DNA of 40,247 nucleotides, from contig JAUYSB010000307.1 in NCBI GenBank assembly GCA_030696525.1, positions 1-40,247 on the forward strand. The letters run 5' to 3'. This stretch comes from Hydrogenophaga sp. GTDB lineage: Bacteria > Pseudomonadota > Gammaproteobacteria > Burkholderiales > Burkholderiaceae_C. Shown here in pieces: positions 16,205-24,711 of the stretch; position 1 is the first letter of the stretch, and each line of letters starts with the position of its first letter. The position numbers and the translations under genes are program-made. The notes below the pieces were generated by a model, which saw nothing but the letters and a program-made list of their open reading frames with translations, was not told where the DNA came from and searched no databases.

Positions 16205-16259
16205 AGTCTAGCCCCGGCACGTGCACACAGGTAGCGCGGCGCGTGCAGGGCTGCTATGT
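16205..16259 (-). promoter_or_regulatory. Island operator copy A plus -10 (enoyl-CoA hydratase promoter)
   Basis: GCAGGGCTGCTATGT (16245-16259) matches the island dyad at 12 of 15 positions. In gene direction a -10-like TAGACT (16210-16205) follows after 34 bp, giving a leader of about 43 nt to ATG 16155. The -35 position is poor. Confidence 0.55.
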
Positions 16260-16272
16260 CTGCATGGGCAAG

Positions 16273-17241
16273 TCAGTCGGTCAGCAGCAGCAAGGGCCCG
16301 CCCAACGTCCAGGCGCGGATGTTGTCCACCACGCCGGCATAAAACGCCGCCAGGTTGTCGTGCGTGACATAGCCCAGGTGCGGCGTGAGCACCACGTTGT
16401 CGAGCTGGCACAGCGGGTGGCCGGGGGGCAGCGGCTCGTGCCAGAACACGTCCAGACCCGCGCCGGCGATGCGCCGCTGGGTCAGCGCGTCCAGCAGCGC
16501 GGCTTCATCGACGAGGCCGGCGCGGGCGGTGTTGATCAACAAGGCGTCGGACTTCATCAGGGCCAGCCGTTGTGCCGACACCAGGCCCGCCGTGCTGCTG
16601 CCCAGCACCAGGTGCAGGGACAACACATCGGCCGCCTGAAACAGCGCGTCACAACCCACCGCGCGCACGCCGTCCTGCGCCGCGCGCTCGGGTGTGAGGT
16701 GGGGGCTCCAGGCGATCACCTCCATGCCAAAGGCCTGGCCGATGCGCGCCATGTGGCGGCCAATGTTGCCCAGGCCGGCCAGGCCCAGCACCCGCCCCGA
16801 CAGCGCACCCGCCAGCACCGGTTGCCAGCGGCCCTGGCACAGTGCCTGGTGCGAGGGCAGCACCTGCTTGGTCAAGGCGAGCAACAAGGCCCAGGCCGTT
16901 TCTGCGGTGCTGGTGCGCCCGCTGCGACCACCACGTGCACCGGTGACGGTGATGCCGCGCTGCCGGCAGGCCGCCAGATCGATGGCGGCGTTGCGCAGGC
17001 CGGTGGTGGCCAGCAGGCGCAAGCGAGGCAGCCGTTCGATCACTGATGCGGGAAAAGCGGTGCGCTCGCGCATGGCCACCACCACATCGAAGTCCCGCAG
17101 CCACAACACCAGCTCGTCCTCATCGCGCGCCGAGTGCGTGAAATAACGCAGATCGGGTGGGCCGGGCAGACCACCCCAGTCGGCCAAGCCCGGCGCCAGG
17201 CCCTGGTGGTCGTCCAGCACCGCAATGGCCAGGCGGCTCAT
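16273..17241 (-). CDS. D-2-hydroxyacid dehydrogenase family protein
   Basis: A 322-residue NAD-dependent dehydrogenase that would interconvert a 2-oxo acid and a D-2-hydroxy acid. The NAD motif is GLAGLGNIGRHMA. The catalytic Arg lies in NTARAGLVDE, the Glu in DVFWHEPLP and the His in LTPHLGYVT. The start at 17241 lies two bp after the Bug3 stop; a longer frame from 17286 would run into Bug3. It ends just before operator A, so it is the last gene of the long caiB1 unit. The substrate is unknown. Confidence 0.92.
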   Translation of the reverse strand: MSRLAIAVLDDHQGLAPGLADWGGLPGPPDLRYFTHSARDEDELVLWLRDFDVVVAMRERTAFPASVIERLPRLRLLATTGLRNAAIDLAACRQRGITVTGARGGRSGRTSTAETAWALLLALTKQVLPSHQALCQGRWQPVLAGALSGRVLGLAGLGNIGRHMARIGQAFGMEVIAWSPHLTPERAAQDGVRAVGCDALFQAADVLSLHLVLGSSTAGLVSAQRLALMKSDALLINTARAGLVDEAALLDALTQRRIAGAGLDVFWHEPLPPGHPLCQLDNVVLTPHLGYVTHDNLAAFYAGVVDNIRAWTLGGPLLLLTD

Positions 17242-17243
17242 GC

Positions 17244-18209
17244 TCAGTCCAGCGTGATCTTGGCCTTCTTCACCACCGCGCCCCACTTCACCGACTCCTG
17301 CTGCATCAGCTTGCGGTACTCGTCGGGCGTGGTGGACACCGCCACCGCACCCATTGTGGCGATGCGGCTGACCACCTCGGGCGTGGCCAGGGTGCTCACC
17401 AGCGCGGCCTGCATCTTTTGCACGATGGCGGCCGGGGTGCCCTTGGCGGCGATGATGCCGTAGTTGGACTCGGACACCACCCCCGGCAGGCCCAGCTCGG
17501 CCGTGGTCGGCACGTTGGGCAAGGCCTCGGAGCGGCGCGCGCCCGACACCGCCAGGATCTTGACACCGCGTGCGGTGAACTGCAGCACCGCCGGCAGGTC
17601 GGCGGCCAGCACCTGGATCTCGCCACCGAGCAGCGCGGTCACAGCAGGCGCGGCGCCCTTGTAGGCCACATGCACCATCTTGATACCGGCTTCCTGGGCA
17701 AACAGCTCGGCACCCAGGTGCGGCGTGGTGGCGTTGCCGGCGGAGCCGTAGTTCAGCGAACCCGGGTCTTTCTTGGCCATGGCCACCAGTTCGGTCAGCG
17801 TGGTGGCCGCCACCTTGGGGCCCACCGTGATGACCTGTGGCACGCGTGCGACCAGCGACACGTACTGGATCTCATCCACCACATAGGGCATCTTCTGCAA
17901 GTGGGGCAAAACGGTGATGCCACCGGGCACACCAAAGCCGAAGGTGTAGCCATCGGGCTCGGCCTTGATGGCAGCGTCCATGCCGATGGTGCCGCTGGCG
18001 CCGGCCTTGTTGTCCACGACGATGCTCTGCCCCAGCACCTCGCCCAGGCGGGGCGCAATGGCACGCGCGAGCTGGTCCACCGGGCCGCCCGGCGGGTAGG
18101 GCACGATGAGCTTGACCGGGCGCGTCGGCCAGGCGGTCTGCGCCCACACAGGCGCCACCAGGCCGGCCAGGAGGGCCGAGCCCACCAGAAGAAGGGATCG
18201 CTTGTTCAT
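17244..18209 (-). CDS. Bug-family binding protein (Bug3)
   Basis: A 321-residue periplasmic Bug/TctC protein. The signal peptide runs MNKRSLLLVGSALLAGL and ends near VWA-QT. Family landmarks VPYPPGGPVDQLAR, DNKAGASGTIG, PDGYTF and VAYKGAAPA are clear. The ATG at 18209 has AGGAG eight bp upstream; the in-frame extension to 18272 lies beyond that site and lacks a signal-peptide start. It sits between the MaoC-like and hydroxyacid dehydrogenase genes. Confidence 0.93.
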   Translation of the reverse strand: MNKRSLLLVGSALLAGLVAPVWAQTAWPTRPVKLIVPYPPGGPVDQLARAIAPRLGEVLGQSIVVDNKAGASGTIGMDAAIKAEPDGYTFGFGVPGGITVLPHLQKMPYVVDEIQYVSLVARVPQVITVGPKVAATTLTELVAMAKKDPGSLNYGSAGNATTPHLGAELFAQEAGIKMVHVAYKGAAPAVTALLGGEIQVLAADLPAVLQFTARGVKILAVSGARRSEALPNVPTTAELGLPGVVSESNYGIIAAKGTPAAIVQKMQAALVSTLATPEVVSRIATMGAVAVSTTPDEYRKLMQQESVKWGAVVKKAKITLD

Positions 18210-18268
18210 GTCTTGTCTCCTAGGAAAAATCAACAGGGGGTTGGATTGGGATGGGATGGGCAATGCGT

Positions 18269-18727
18269 TCATTCGTCCTGCAGCAGCAGGATGAACTCGG
18301 CCACCAGCGCGGGGCGCGTCTGGCCTTCGATTTCAAACTCGCACACGGTGGTCATTCGGGTGGCCGCGCCCACACGTTCGGCCGCCTTCAGCGTCTGGTG
18401 CAGCCGCACGCGCGACCCCACCGGCACCGGCGCCGTATAGCGCACGCGGTCAGAACCGTAGTTCAGGCCCTTGCCACGGCGCGCCACTCGGAAGATGCTG
18501 CGCTGCAAGCGGGGCACCAGCGACAACACGAACAGGCCGTGGGCGATGGTTTTGCCCCCGGGCATCTCGCGGCCAGCGCGTTCGGTGTCCACATGGATCC
18601 AGAAGTCGTCGCCGGTGAGTTCGGCAAACCCATCGAGGTGCCGCTGCTCGATGGTGAACCACTCGCTGCTGCCGAGTGTCTGGCCCACATGGGCCAACAG
18701 GTCGCTGGGGGTTTGCAGTTCAAGCAT
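18269..18727 (-). CDS. MaoC-family (hot-dog fold) acyl-CoA dehydratase
   Basis: A 152-residue MaoC-type hydratase, likely adding water to an enoyl-CoA. The hydratase motif FAELTGDDFWIHVD supplies the catalytic Asp and His, and GGKTIAHGLFVLSL is the following conserved helix. With the crotonase-like protein lacking its first Glu, this may be the true hydratase of the pathway; that is inference. It lies between the alpha/beta-hydrolase-like gene and Bug3 on the minus strand. Confidence 0.9.
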   Translation of the reverse strand: MLELQTPSDLLAHVGQTLGSSEWFTIEQRHLDGFAELTGDDFWIHVDTERAGREMPGGKTIAHGLFVLSLVPRLQRSIFRVARRGKGLNYGSDRVRYTAPVPVGSRVRLHQTLKAAERVGAATRMTTVCEFEIEGQTRPALVAEFILLLQDE

Positions 18728-18744
18728 GACGCGCCCCGGCCGGA

Positions 18745-19713
18745 TCAGGCGGCGTGCCGGCGCAGAAAGCCCAGCACTGTCTGGTTGAACACGGCGGGCT
18801 GCTCCCAGTTCGCGCAGTGGCCGGCCTCGGGCACCACCACCACTTCGGCATGAGGCATGTGCGAGGCCTGCATGCGCAGCAGCGCCGGCGGCGTGTAGAG
18901 GTCGCCGTCACCGGTCATCAGCAGCGTCGGCGTCTTGATGCTTTCCAGGCGCGCCCAGGTCAGCTCAAACGGCCGCTTGGCGTTGATGCGTGGGCCGCTG
19001 CTGGCCTCCTTGGCCAGCTTGATCCAGGCCGCCATCCCTTCGGGGTTGCCCGCGCGGTAGGACGGGTGCAACTCCTTGAACTCGACCGGCAAGGCGTTGA
19101 ATTCCTTGGGGCGCAAGCGGCGGTTGGCCTCCAGGTAATCGGTTTCCGAATCGGCAATGCCAAGGTAGGACGAGGCGATGGTCAGGCTGCGCAGCTTGTG
19201 GGGGTAGACCAGGGCGAAGTCCAGCGTGAAAAAGGCGCCGTGGGCGATGGCCACCAGGTGCACCTTGTCCAGCTTCAGGTGCTTGATCAGCTGGTTCAGG
19301 TCTTCGCTGGCCAGACCGGGCTCCTGGGGGTTGCCGGCCTCGGAGCGGAAATAGCCACGCCGCGAATAACCGATGGCGCGAAAGCCGGCGGCCGCAAACG
19401 CGGGCTGCTGGTAGCCCCAGCCGGCCCCGCTTTGCGAGCCGGCGTGCATGAAGATCACCGGCTGGCCGCTGCCACCGGTGTCCCAGTACCAGAGCTTGGC
19501 CCCACCCACGTCTACAAAACCTTCGGTGGCCGGCGCCGGGCGCGGCATTTCGGCGGGCACCCACATGGGCGCGGGCGCAGCGGCGGCGGGCTGGGGCAGC
19601 GCCACCGCGCCGGCCACACCGCTGGCGGCCGCCATCAGCTTGAACAGATCGCGCCGTTGCCAGCCGGACGGTGCGGTGGGCGTGGTGTCGGGAGTGAGTG
19701 GGTTGGCCTTCAT
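18745..19713 (-). CDS. Exported alpha/beta-hydrolase-fold protein with Ala at the nucleophile position
   Basis: A 322-residue protein with a Tat-type signal (WQRRDLFKLMAAASG, then AVALPQPAAAA), so it is probably periplasmic. The elbow reads HLVAIAHGAF: the nucleophile position is Ala157. The acid (TGDGDLYTPP) and His (PEAGHCANWEQP) remain. The oxyanion motif is HA (FMHAGSQSG) rather than HG. The same changes occur in the cytoplasmic paralogue at 11162-12022. The function is unknown; hydrolysis by the usual mechanism is unlikely. The ATG at 19713 has the twin-arginine motif about 22 residues in. Confidence 0.85.
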   Translation of the reverse strand: MKANPLTPDTTPTAPSGWQRRDLFKLMAAASGVAGAVALPQPAAAAPAPMWVPAEMPRPAPATEGFVDVGGAKLWYWDTGGSGQPVIFMHAGSQSGAGWGYQQPAFAAAGFRAIGYSRRGYFRSEAGNPQEPGLASEDLNQLIKHLKLDKVHLVAIAHGAFFTLDFALVYPHKLRSLTIASSYLGIADSETDYLEANRRLRPKEFNALPVEFKELHPSYRAGNPEGMAAWIKLAKEASSGPRINAKRPFELTWARLESIKTPTLLMTGDGDLYTPPALLRMQASHMPHAEVVVVPEAGHCANWEQPAVFNQTVLGFLRRHAA

Positions 19714-19762
19714 GTTGTCTCCGTTTGAGTTGTGGGGAAAGTCGGCCCGTGCGGCGGGCGGT

Positions 19763-22057
19763 TCAGGTCGGCAAATCCAGCACCGTCTTGGCCAGGATGT
19801 TTCGCTGGATCTCGTTGCTGCCGGCAAAAATCTTGGCGTTCATAGCGTTGAACAAGGGCGCCATCACGTGCATGTCGATCTCGTCGGTCAGGGCGTGATC
19901 GCGCAGCGCGTCGTAGTCCTGCGCCGACTCGATCAGCAAAAGGGCCAGCCGCTCGTAGGTCTCGGTCGACCAGATCTTGAGCATGGAAATCGTGGGCGGT
20001 ATGGGCTCGCCGCGCTTGGCCATCTCGGCAAAACGCGTGTAGGCCGCGCCCAGGTCGGCGGTGTCGAGCTGCAGCTCGGCCAGGCGCGCCACAAAGGCCG
20101 GATCGTCGAACAGGCCACGCTGGCGCGCCAGCTTCTCCACCTGGTGCAGGGTGTGCTGCGAATGTTTGGGGCTGCCGGTGAACAGGCGCTCAAAACCGAG
20201 CAAGGCCTTGGCCACCGTCCAGCCCTGGTTGAGTTCGCCCACCAGGTTCTCGCAGGGCACCCGCACGTCGTCGAAGAACACCTCGCAGAACTCGTGCTCG
20301 GCCGCGATGTTGCGGATGGGGCGCACGGTGATGCCGGGGGTTTTCAGGTCCACCAGCAGAAAGCTGATGCCGGCCTGCTTTTTCACCGTCTTGTCGGTTC
20401 GCACCAGCATGAACATGTGGGTGCCGTCCGAGCCCCAGGTGGTCCAGGTCTTCTGGCCATTGACCACAAAGTGCTCGCCATCGCGCACCGCCTCGGTCCG
20501 CACGGCGGCGAGGTCGGAGCCGGCGTTGGGCTCGGAGTAGCCCTGGGTCCAGACGTGTTCACCCGACAGCACCTTGGGCAGAAAACGCTGGCGTTGCGCC
20601 TCGGTGCCAAACCGCATGAGGATGGGGCCGATCATCACCAGGCCCTGGTCGGGTGGGCGCGCCACACCCCAGGCTTCGCTCTCTTCGATGTAGGCGATCA
20701 GCTTGTCGGCCGGCAGCCCCAGGCCGCCGTGTTCGCGCGGCCAAGCCGGGGCCAGCCAACCCAGGCGCGACAGCGTCATGTACCAGTCGCGCGACTCGGC
20801 CCAGGTCTGGCGGTACGGCAGGTGGCGGCGGTGTTCCGGGTAATGCCGTGCGAACAGCGCGCGCACCATGGCGCGAAACGCGGTGTCGGGCAGGGTGTCC
20901 CAGTCCAGATCGGTCGGAAAGTCGTCGCGGTCCGGCACGGGCACCGTGCTGTTGTGTGCCGTGTGGGGGGCCGATGCCATCCAGCGGCGTCGGTGTGTGG
21001 CGGCGTTGCCCCAGCGGCTGGCCAGCGCCATGGCCCGCTTGAAGTACAGGCCCACGTCGTACTCGTTGGTGGTGCCAATGGCGCCGTGCAATTGGATGGC
21101 CAGCCGGGTCATCTCGGTGGCCGCGTGTGCGCAGCGCGCCTTGGTGCGGCTGGCCACCGCCGCCAGGTTGTCGTCGGTGACCGTGGCCAGCCCCTCGCGC
21201 AGGCAGGCGGCGGCCAGTTCGACCTGGATCAGGCCGTCCACCAGCCGGTGCTGCAAGGCCTGGAAACTGCCGATGGGTTGGCCAAACTGCACACGCGTGC
21301 ACAGGTAGTCGCGGGTCAGCTCCAGGCTGCGGCGGGCGATGCCCACCAGCTCCGCCGCCTGGGCGATGCGGGCGATGTCGTTGGCCTGCTGCAGCGCCTG
21401 CAGCGCCACGCTGCCGCGTGCCAGCAGCACGGCCTGCGCGCCGTCCAGCGCCAGCGTGGAGACGGCGCTGCCGTCTACCCCGGCGCCGTGGCCCAGCGTC
21501 AGGCCGGGGGCACCGGCCGCCACCCAGAACAGCGCCAGGCCGTCGTCGATTCCAGCGGCCACGATCCAGCCATCGGCACCGGGGCCGGGCCGCACAAAAC
21601 GCTTGTGTCCGGTCAGGCTGGCGCGTGTGCCGTCCAGGTTGGCACTGGTCATGCCCAGACCGGCCTCGATCTCACCCGCGCTTTCCTGCCAGGCCACACC
21701 CGCCACTTGGGCGCCTGCCTGGATGTCGGCCAGCAGTTCATCGCGCAAGCCCCCGGCAGGCAGCCGCGCCAGCAAGGCCACCGGGTGCACACCGGCATCC
21801 ACCAGGGGTTCGGGCAAGAGGTGGCGCCCGGCCTCTTCAGCGATGGCGGCCAGTTCGGACAAGCCCAGGCCCAGCCCGCGATCGGACTCGGGCACCAGGA
21901 TGGACAACCAGCCCAGCTCGGCCAGTTGCTGCCAAACCGCGCGGTCGAAGCCGCCCCCGGCGTCTTCCAGCGCGCGCACGCGCTGGCGCTGGTCGTGAGC
22001 GCCCAGGAAGCCGCTGGCGCTGTGGCGGAACATGGCAATGGATTCGTTGTCGCTCAT
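19763..22057 (-). CDS. Two-domain (fused) acyl-CoA dehydrogenase
   Basis: A 764-residue protein made of two acyl-CoA dehydrogenase units. Residues about 1-370 form one unit ending in QLHGAIGTTNEYDVGLYFKR. Residues about 371-764 form the second, with TQGYSEPNAGSDLA, NGQKTWTTWGSDG and MNAKIFAGSNEIQRNILAK. Related systems are alpha2beta2 enzymes with the halves on separate genes, or fusions like mycobacterial FadE34. Such enzymes often act on bulky or polar acyl-CoAs. It starts two bp after the caiB1 stop, so the transferase probably makes its substrate. Confidence 0.92.
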   Translation of the reverse strand: MSDNESIAMFRHSASGFLGAHDQRQRVRALEDAGGGFDRAVWQQLAELGWLSILVPESDRGLGLGLSELAAIAEEAGRHLLPEPLVDAGVHPVALLARLPAGGLRDELLADIQAGAQVAGVAWQESAGEIEAGLGMTSANLDGTRASLTGHKRFVRPGPGADGWIVAAGIDDGLALFWVAAGAPGLTLGHGAGVDGSAVSTLALDGAQAVLLARGSVALQALQQANDIARIAQAAELVGIARRSLELTRDYLCTRVQFGQPIGSFQALQHRLVDGLIQVELAAACLREGLATVTDDNLAAVASRTKARCAHAATEMTRLAIQLHGAIGTTNEYDVGLYFKRAMALASRWGNAATHRRRWMASAPHTAHNSTVPVPDRDDFPTDLDWDTLPDTAFRAMVRALFARHYPEHRRHLPYRQTWAESRDWYMTLSRLGWLAPAWPREHGGLGLPADKLIAYIEESEAWGVARPPDQGLVMIGPILMRFGTEAQRQRFLPKVLSGEHVWTQGYSEPNAGSDLAAVRTEAVRDGEHFVVNGQKTWTTWGSDGTHMFMLVRTDKTVKKQAGISFLLVDLKTPGITVRPIRNIAAEHEFCEVFFDDVRVPCENLVGELNQGWTVAKALLGFERLFTGSPKHSQHTLHQVEKLARQRGLFDDPAFVARLAELQLDTADLGAAYTRFAEMAKRGEPIPPTISMLKIWSTETYERLALLLIESAQDYDALRDHALTDEIDMHVMAPLFNAMNAKIFAGSNEIQRNILAKTVLDLPT

Positions 22058-22059
22058 GC

Positions 22060-23280
22060 TCAGATCACCTGGTTCCGTTTGAGATCGGCGATGTGTTCGG
22101 GGCTCAGCGCTAGGCGCTCACCCAGCACCTGTTCGGTGTGTTCACCCAGCAGCGGCGGCGCGCGGTGGTATTGCACCGGTGTGGCCGAAAACTTCACCGG
22201 GTTGGCCACCTGGGGCACGCTGCCGGCCGAGCTGTGGGGCAGGTCCAGCCGCATCTCGCGGTGGACGATCTGCGGGTCGGCAAAGACCTCGGCAAACGTG
22301 TTGATGGGGCCACTGGGCACACCCACCGCCTCGAAAGCGTGGTGCCAGTGGCGCACCGTTTGCTGCGCCAGCGCTTGTGCCAGCATGGGCACCAGCAGCA
22401 GCCGGTGTCTGGCCCGTTGCGGGTTGGTGGCAAAACGTTCGTCCGTGGGCAGTTCGGGCAAGCCCAGCACCTGGCAGAAGGCCACGAACTGGGTGTCGTT
22501 GCCCACCGCCACCACGATCTGACCGTCGGCGCAGTCGAAGGACTGCCAGGGGCAGGTGATGGGCGAGGCGTTGCCTAGGCGCGGCGGCTGTTGCCCCGAG
22601 ACGAGGTACATCATGGCCACGTGCGAGATGGAAGCCACCTGGGCGTCCAGCAGCGCCAGGTCGATGTGCTGCCCCTCGCCCGAGACCATGTCACGGTGGC
22701 GCAGTGCGGCCAGGATGGCGCTCACGGCGTAGAAGCCGGCGGTGATGTCGCCCACCGAATAGCCCACGCGTATGGGGCCGCCGCCGGGCTCGCCGTCGGC
22801 GTGTCCGGTGATGCTCATGAGCCCGCTCATGGACTGGAACAAGGGGTCGTAGCCCGGCAGGTGGCTGTAGGGGCCAGACTGGCCAAAGCCGCTGATGGAG
22901 CAGTACACCAGCCGGGGATTGACCGCGCGCAGCGCAACGTGGTCCAGCCCGTAGCGGGCGAGGTCACCGGCCTTGAAGTTTTCGATCACGATGTCGCTGT
23001 CGGCCGCAAGCTGGCGCACCAGCGCCTGGCCTGCAGGCTGGGCGATGTCGATGGTGATGGAGCGTTTGCCCCGGTTCATGGCCAGGAAGGACGAGGTCTC
23101 GCGGGTCTCCTGACCTTGCGCATCGCGGGCCCGCAGGCCCTGGTGGCGCACGTCGTCGCCGCGGCCAGGGCGTTCGACCTTCACCACGTCGGCACCAAAG
23201 TCGGCCAGCATCTGGGCGGCCCAGGGGCCGGAGAAAACGCGGCTCAGGTCGAGCACGCGCACGCCATTCAGACTGCTCAT
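22060..23280 (-). CDS. CaiB/BaiF-family CoA-transferase 1
   Basis: A 406-residue family III CoA-transferase that moves CoA from a donor such as succinyl-CoA to a free acid. The N-terminal RVLDLSRVFSGPWAAQ, the central YCSISGFGQSGPY and the catalytic Asp (about residue 145, PGYDPLFQ) are present. The ATG at 23280 has GAGGAG about ten bases upstream; an earlier in-frame start at 23310 has no such site. It heads the longest minus-strand unit: transferase, fused dehydrogenase, hydrolase-like, MaoC, Bug3 and hydroxyacid dehydrogenase. Confidence 0.94.
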   Translation of the reverse strand: MSSLNGVRVLDLSRVFSGPWAAQMLADFGADVVKVERPGRGDDVRHQGLRARDAQGQETRETSSFLAMNRGKRSITIDIAQPAGQALVRQLAADSDIVIENFKAGDLARYGLDHVALRAVNPRLVYCSISGFGQSGPYSHLPGYDPLFQSMSGLMSITGHADGEPGGGPIRVGYSVGDITAGFYAVSAILAALRHRDMVSGEGQHIDLALLDAQVASISHVAMMYLVSGQQPPRLGNASPITCPWQSFDCADGQIVVAVGNDTQFVAFCQVLGLPELPTDERFATNPQRARHRLLLVPMLAQALAQQTVRHWHHAFEAVGVPSGPINTFAEVFADPQIVHREMRLDLPHSSAGSVPQVANPVKFSATPVQYHRAPPLLGEHTEQVLGERLALSPEHIADLKRNQVI

Positions 23281-23329
23281 CGTTGGGTTGCTCCTCGTGT
23301 GTATCGCCACCTCGTGTGGCGTGGTCTGG

Positions 23330-23385
23330 AATCTAGGGCCAAGGCCCCCAGCGAGCCAGACACGCGGGCCGCAAAGCAGCTATGC
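23330..23385 (-). promoter_or_regulatory. Island operator copy B plus -10 (caiB1 promoter)
   Basis: GCAAAGCAGCTATGC (23371-23385) is a full match to the island dyad and overlaps the stop codon of caiB2. In gene direction the 11-mer GTCTGGCTCGC (23361-23351) comes next, then a -10-like TAGATT (23335-23330), 35 bp from the dyad. The leader would be about 43 nt. Confidence 0.6.
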
Positions 23386-24558
23386 ACCGCCGGCCTCCAG
23401 TCCTTGCGCAAAACGCAAGATGTCGGCGCGGTGCTCGTCCAGCCGTGGCACGGCCGGCAGGCGGGCCGGGTAGGCCTGGGTCGAGAGCAGGATGGGTGTC
23501 ACCGGCGCGCGCTGCCCGCCCGTGCCTTCGATCTCGGGCAACAGGCCACGGGCGGCCACCTGTGGGTCGGCCACCATGTCGGCCACATCGTTGAGCGGGC
23601 CGGCGGGCACGCCCGCCTCGTCCAGCCGCGCCAGCCAGTGCGCCACCGGCGCCGTGGCCAGCACACCCTCGATCAGCAGCTTCAAATCGGCCTGGTGGTG
23701 CACCCGCTGGGCGCGGCCGGCAAAGCGCGCATCCAGCGGCAACCCGGGCTGGCCGAGCGCGCCCGCCAGGCGGCTGAACAGGTGGTCGGAACCGGCAGCG
23801 ATCACCACATGGCCATCGGCCGCCGCAAAGGCGTCGAAGGGTGCGGTGCCGGGGTGGCGCGCGCCCAACGGCCCGGGCGCCACACCCGAACACCAGAGTT
23901 CGGGGATGGCGCCTTCGAGCAAGGCAATCTGGGTCTCCAGCATGGACACGTCCACATGGCAGCCTGTTCCAGTGCGCCCGCGCTGCAAAAGCGCAGCCTG
24001 TATGCCGTTGCAGGCAAACAGCGCGGCCGACAGGTCGCCGATGGAGGAGCCGACCCGCACCGGTGCAGCACCCACATGGCCGGTGATGCTCATCATGCCG
24101 CTCATGCCTTGCACCACAACGTCGTAGGCGGCGCGGGCGCGGTAGGGCCCGGTCTGGCCAAAGCCGGAAATGGAGGCCAGCACCAGCGCCGGGTGCCGCT
24201 GCGCCAGCGTGGTGAAACCGTAACCCAGCTTGTCCAGCACACCGGGGCGGAAGTTCTCCACCAGCACGTCGGCACGCGCCAGCAGCTGTTCAAACACCGC
24301 GCGGTCGGCCGGCTGCTTCAGGTCCAGCGCGATCGATTCCTTGCCCCGGTTGATGGCGGCGAAATACGCCGACCCCCCATCGGGCGCGGCGGGCAGGAAG
24401 TGCCGTGCCTCGTCGCCACCGTCGGGTTGTTCGACCTTGATCACCCGGGCACCGAGGTCGCGCAGCATCATGGTGCAGTAAGGCCCGGACAACACGCGGC
24501 TGAGGTCGAGCACCACGAAGCCGGCAAGGGGCCCGCCCGTGGTGGTGGCTGCTGTCAT
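23380..24558 (-). CDS. CaiB/BaiF-family CoA-transferase 2
   Basis: A 392-residue family III CoA-transferase. VVLDLSRVLSGPYCT, SISGFGQTGPYRARAAYD with the catalytic Asp near 146, and NRGKESIALDLK are visible. It is more distant from transferases 1 and 3 than those are from each other. It is preceded by AGGAG (at 24566-24570, minus strand) and is transcribed away from the fumarase-type genes, sharing an operator region with them. The promoter of caiB1 begins within its last codons. Confidence 0.93.
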   Translation of the reverse strand: MTAATTTGGPLAGFVVLDLSRVLSGPYCTMMLRDLGARVIKVEQPDGGDEARHFLPAAPDGGSAYFAAINRGKESIALDLKQPADRAVFEQLLARADVLVENFRPGVLDKLGYGFTTLAQRHPALVLASISGFGQTGPYRARAAYDVVVQGMSGMMSITGHVGAAPVRVGSSIGDLSAALFACNGIQAALLQRGRTGTGCHVDVSMLETQIALLEGAIPELWCSGVAPGPLGARHPGTAPFDAFAAADGHVVIAAGSDHLFSRLAGALGQPGLPLDARFAGRAQRVHHQADLKLLIEGVLATAPVAHWLARLDEAGVPAGPLNDVADMVADPQVAARGLLPEIEGTGGQRAPVTPILLSTQAYPARLPAVPRLDEHRADILRFAQGLEAGGA

Positions 24559-24593
24559 GGCAAGTCTCCTGCGCCTGGTGTGGGTCAGCGTGG

Positions 24594-24649
24594 ATTGTCG
24601 AAGTGCGGTCGGGCGCGAGCCAGACCTGGAACCTGCATAGCTGCTTTGC
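24594..24649 (-). promoter_or_regulatory. Island operator copy C plus leftward -10 (caiB2 promoter)
   Basis: The dyad GCATAGCTGCTTTGC (24635-24649) is a full match to the consensus and is the reverse complement of copy B. Leftward it is followed by GTCTGGCTCGC (24625-24615), the same 11-mer as before caiB1, and by a -10-like GACAAT (24599-24594) 35 bp from the dyad. Confidence 0.6.
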
Positions 24650-24688
24650 CGACCAGCCCAACACGGGCGCCCCCGCGCTGCCTACACT
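24635..24688 (+). promoter_or_regulatory. Island operator copy C plus rightward -10 (fumarase-type operon promoter)
   Basis: The same dyad (24635-24649) lies 33 bp before a -10-like TACACT (24683-24688) on the plus strand. This would give a leader of about 17 nt to ATG 24712. One operator thus appears to serve two divergent promoters. Confidence 0.6.
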
Positions 24689-24711
24689 GCGCCGCAGCCC
24701 CGACTGCGACC

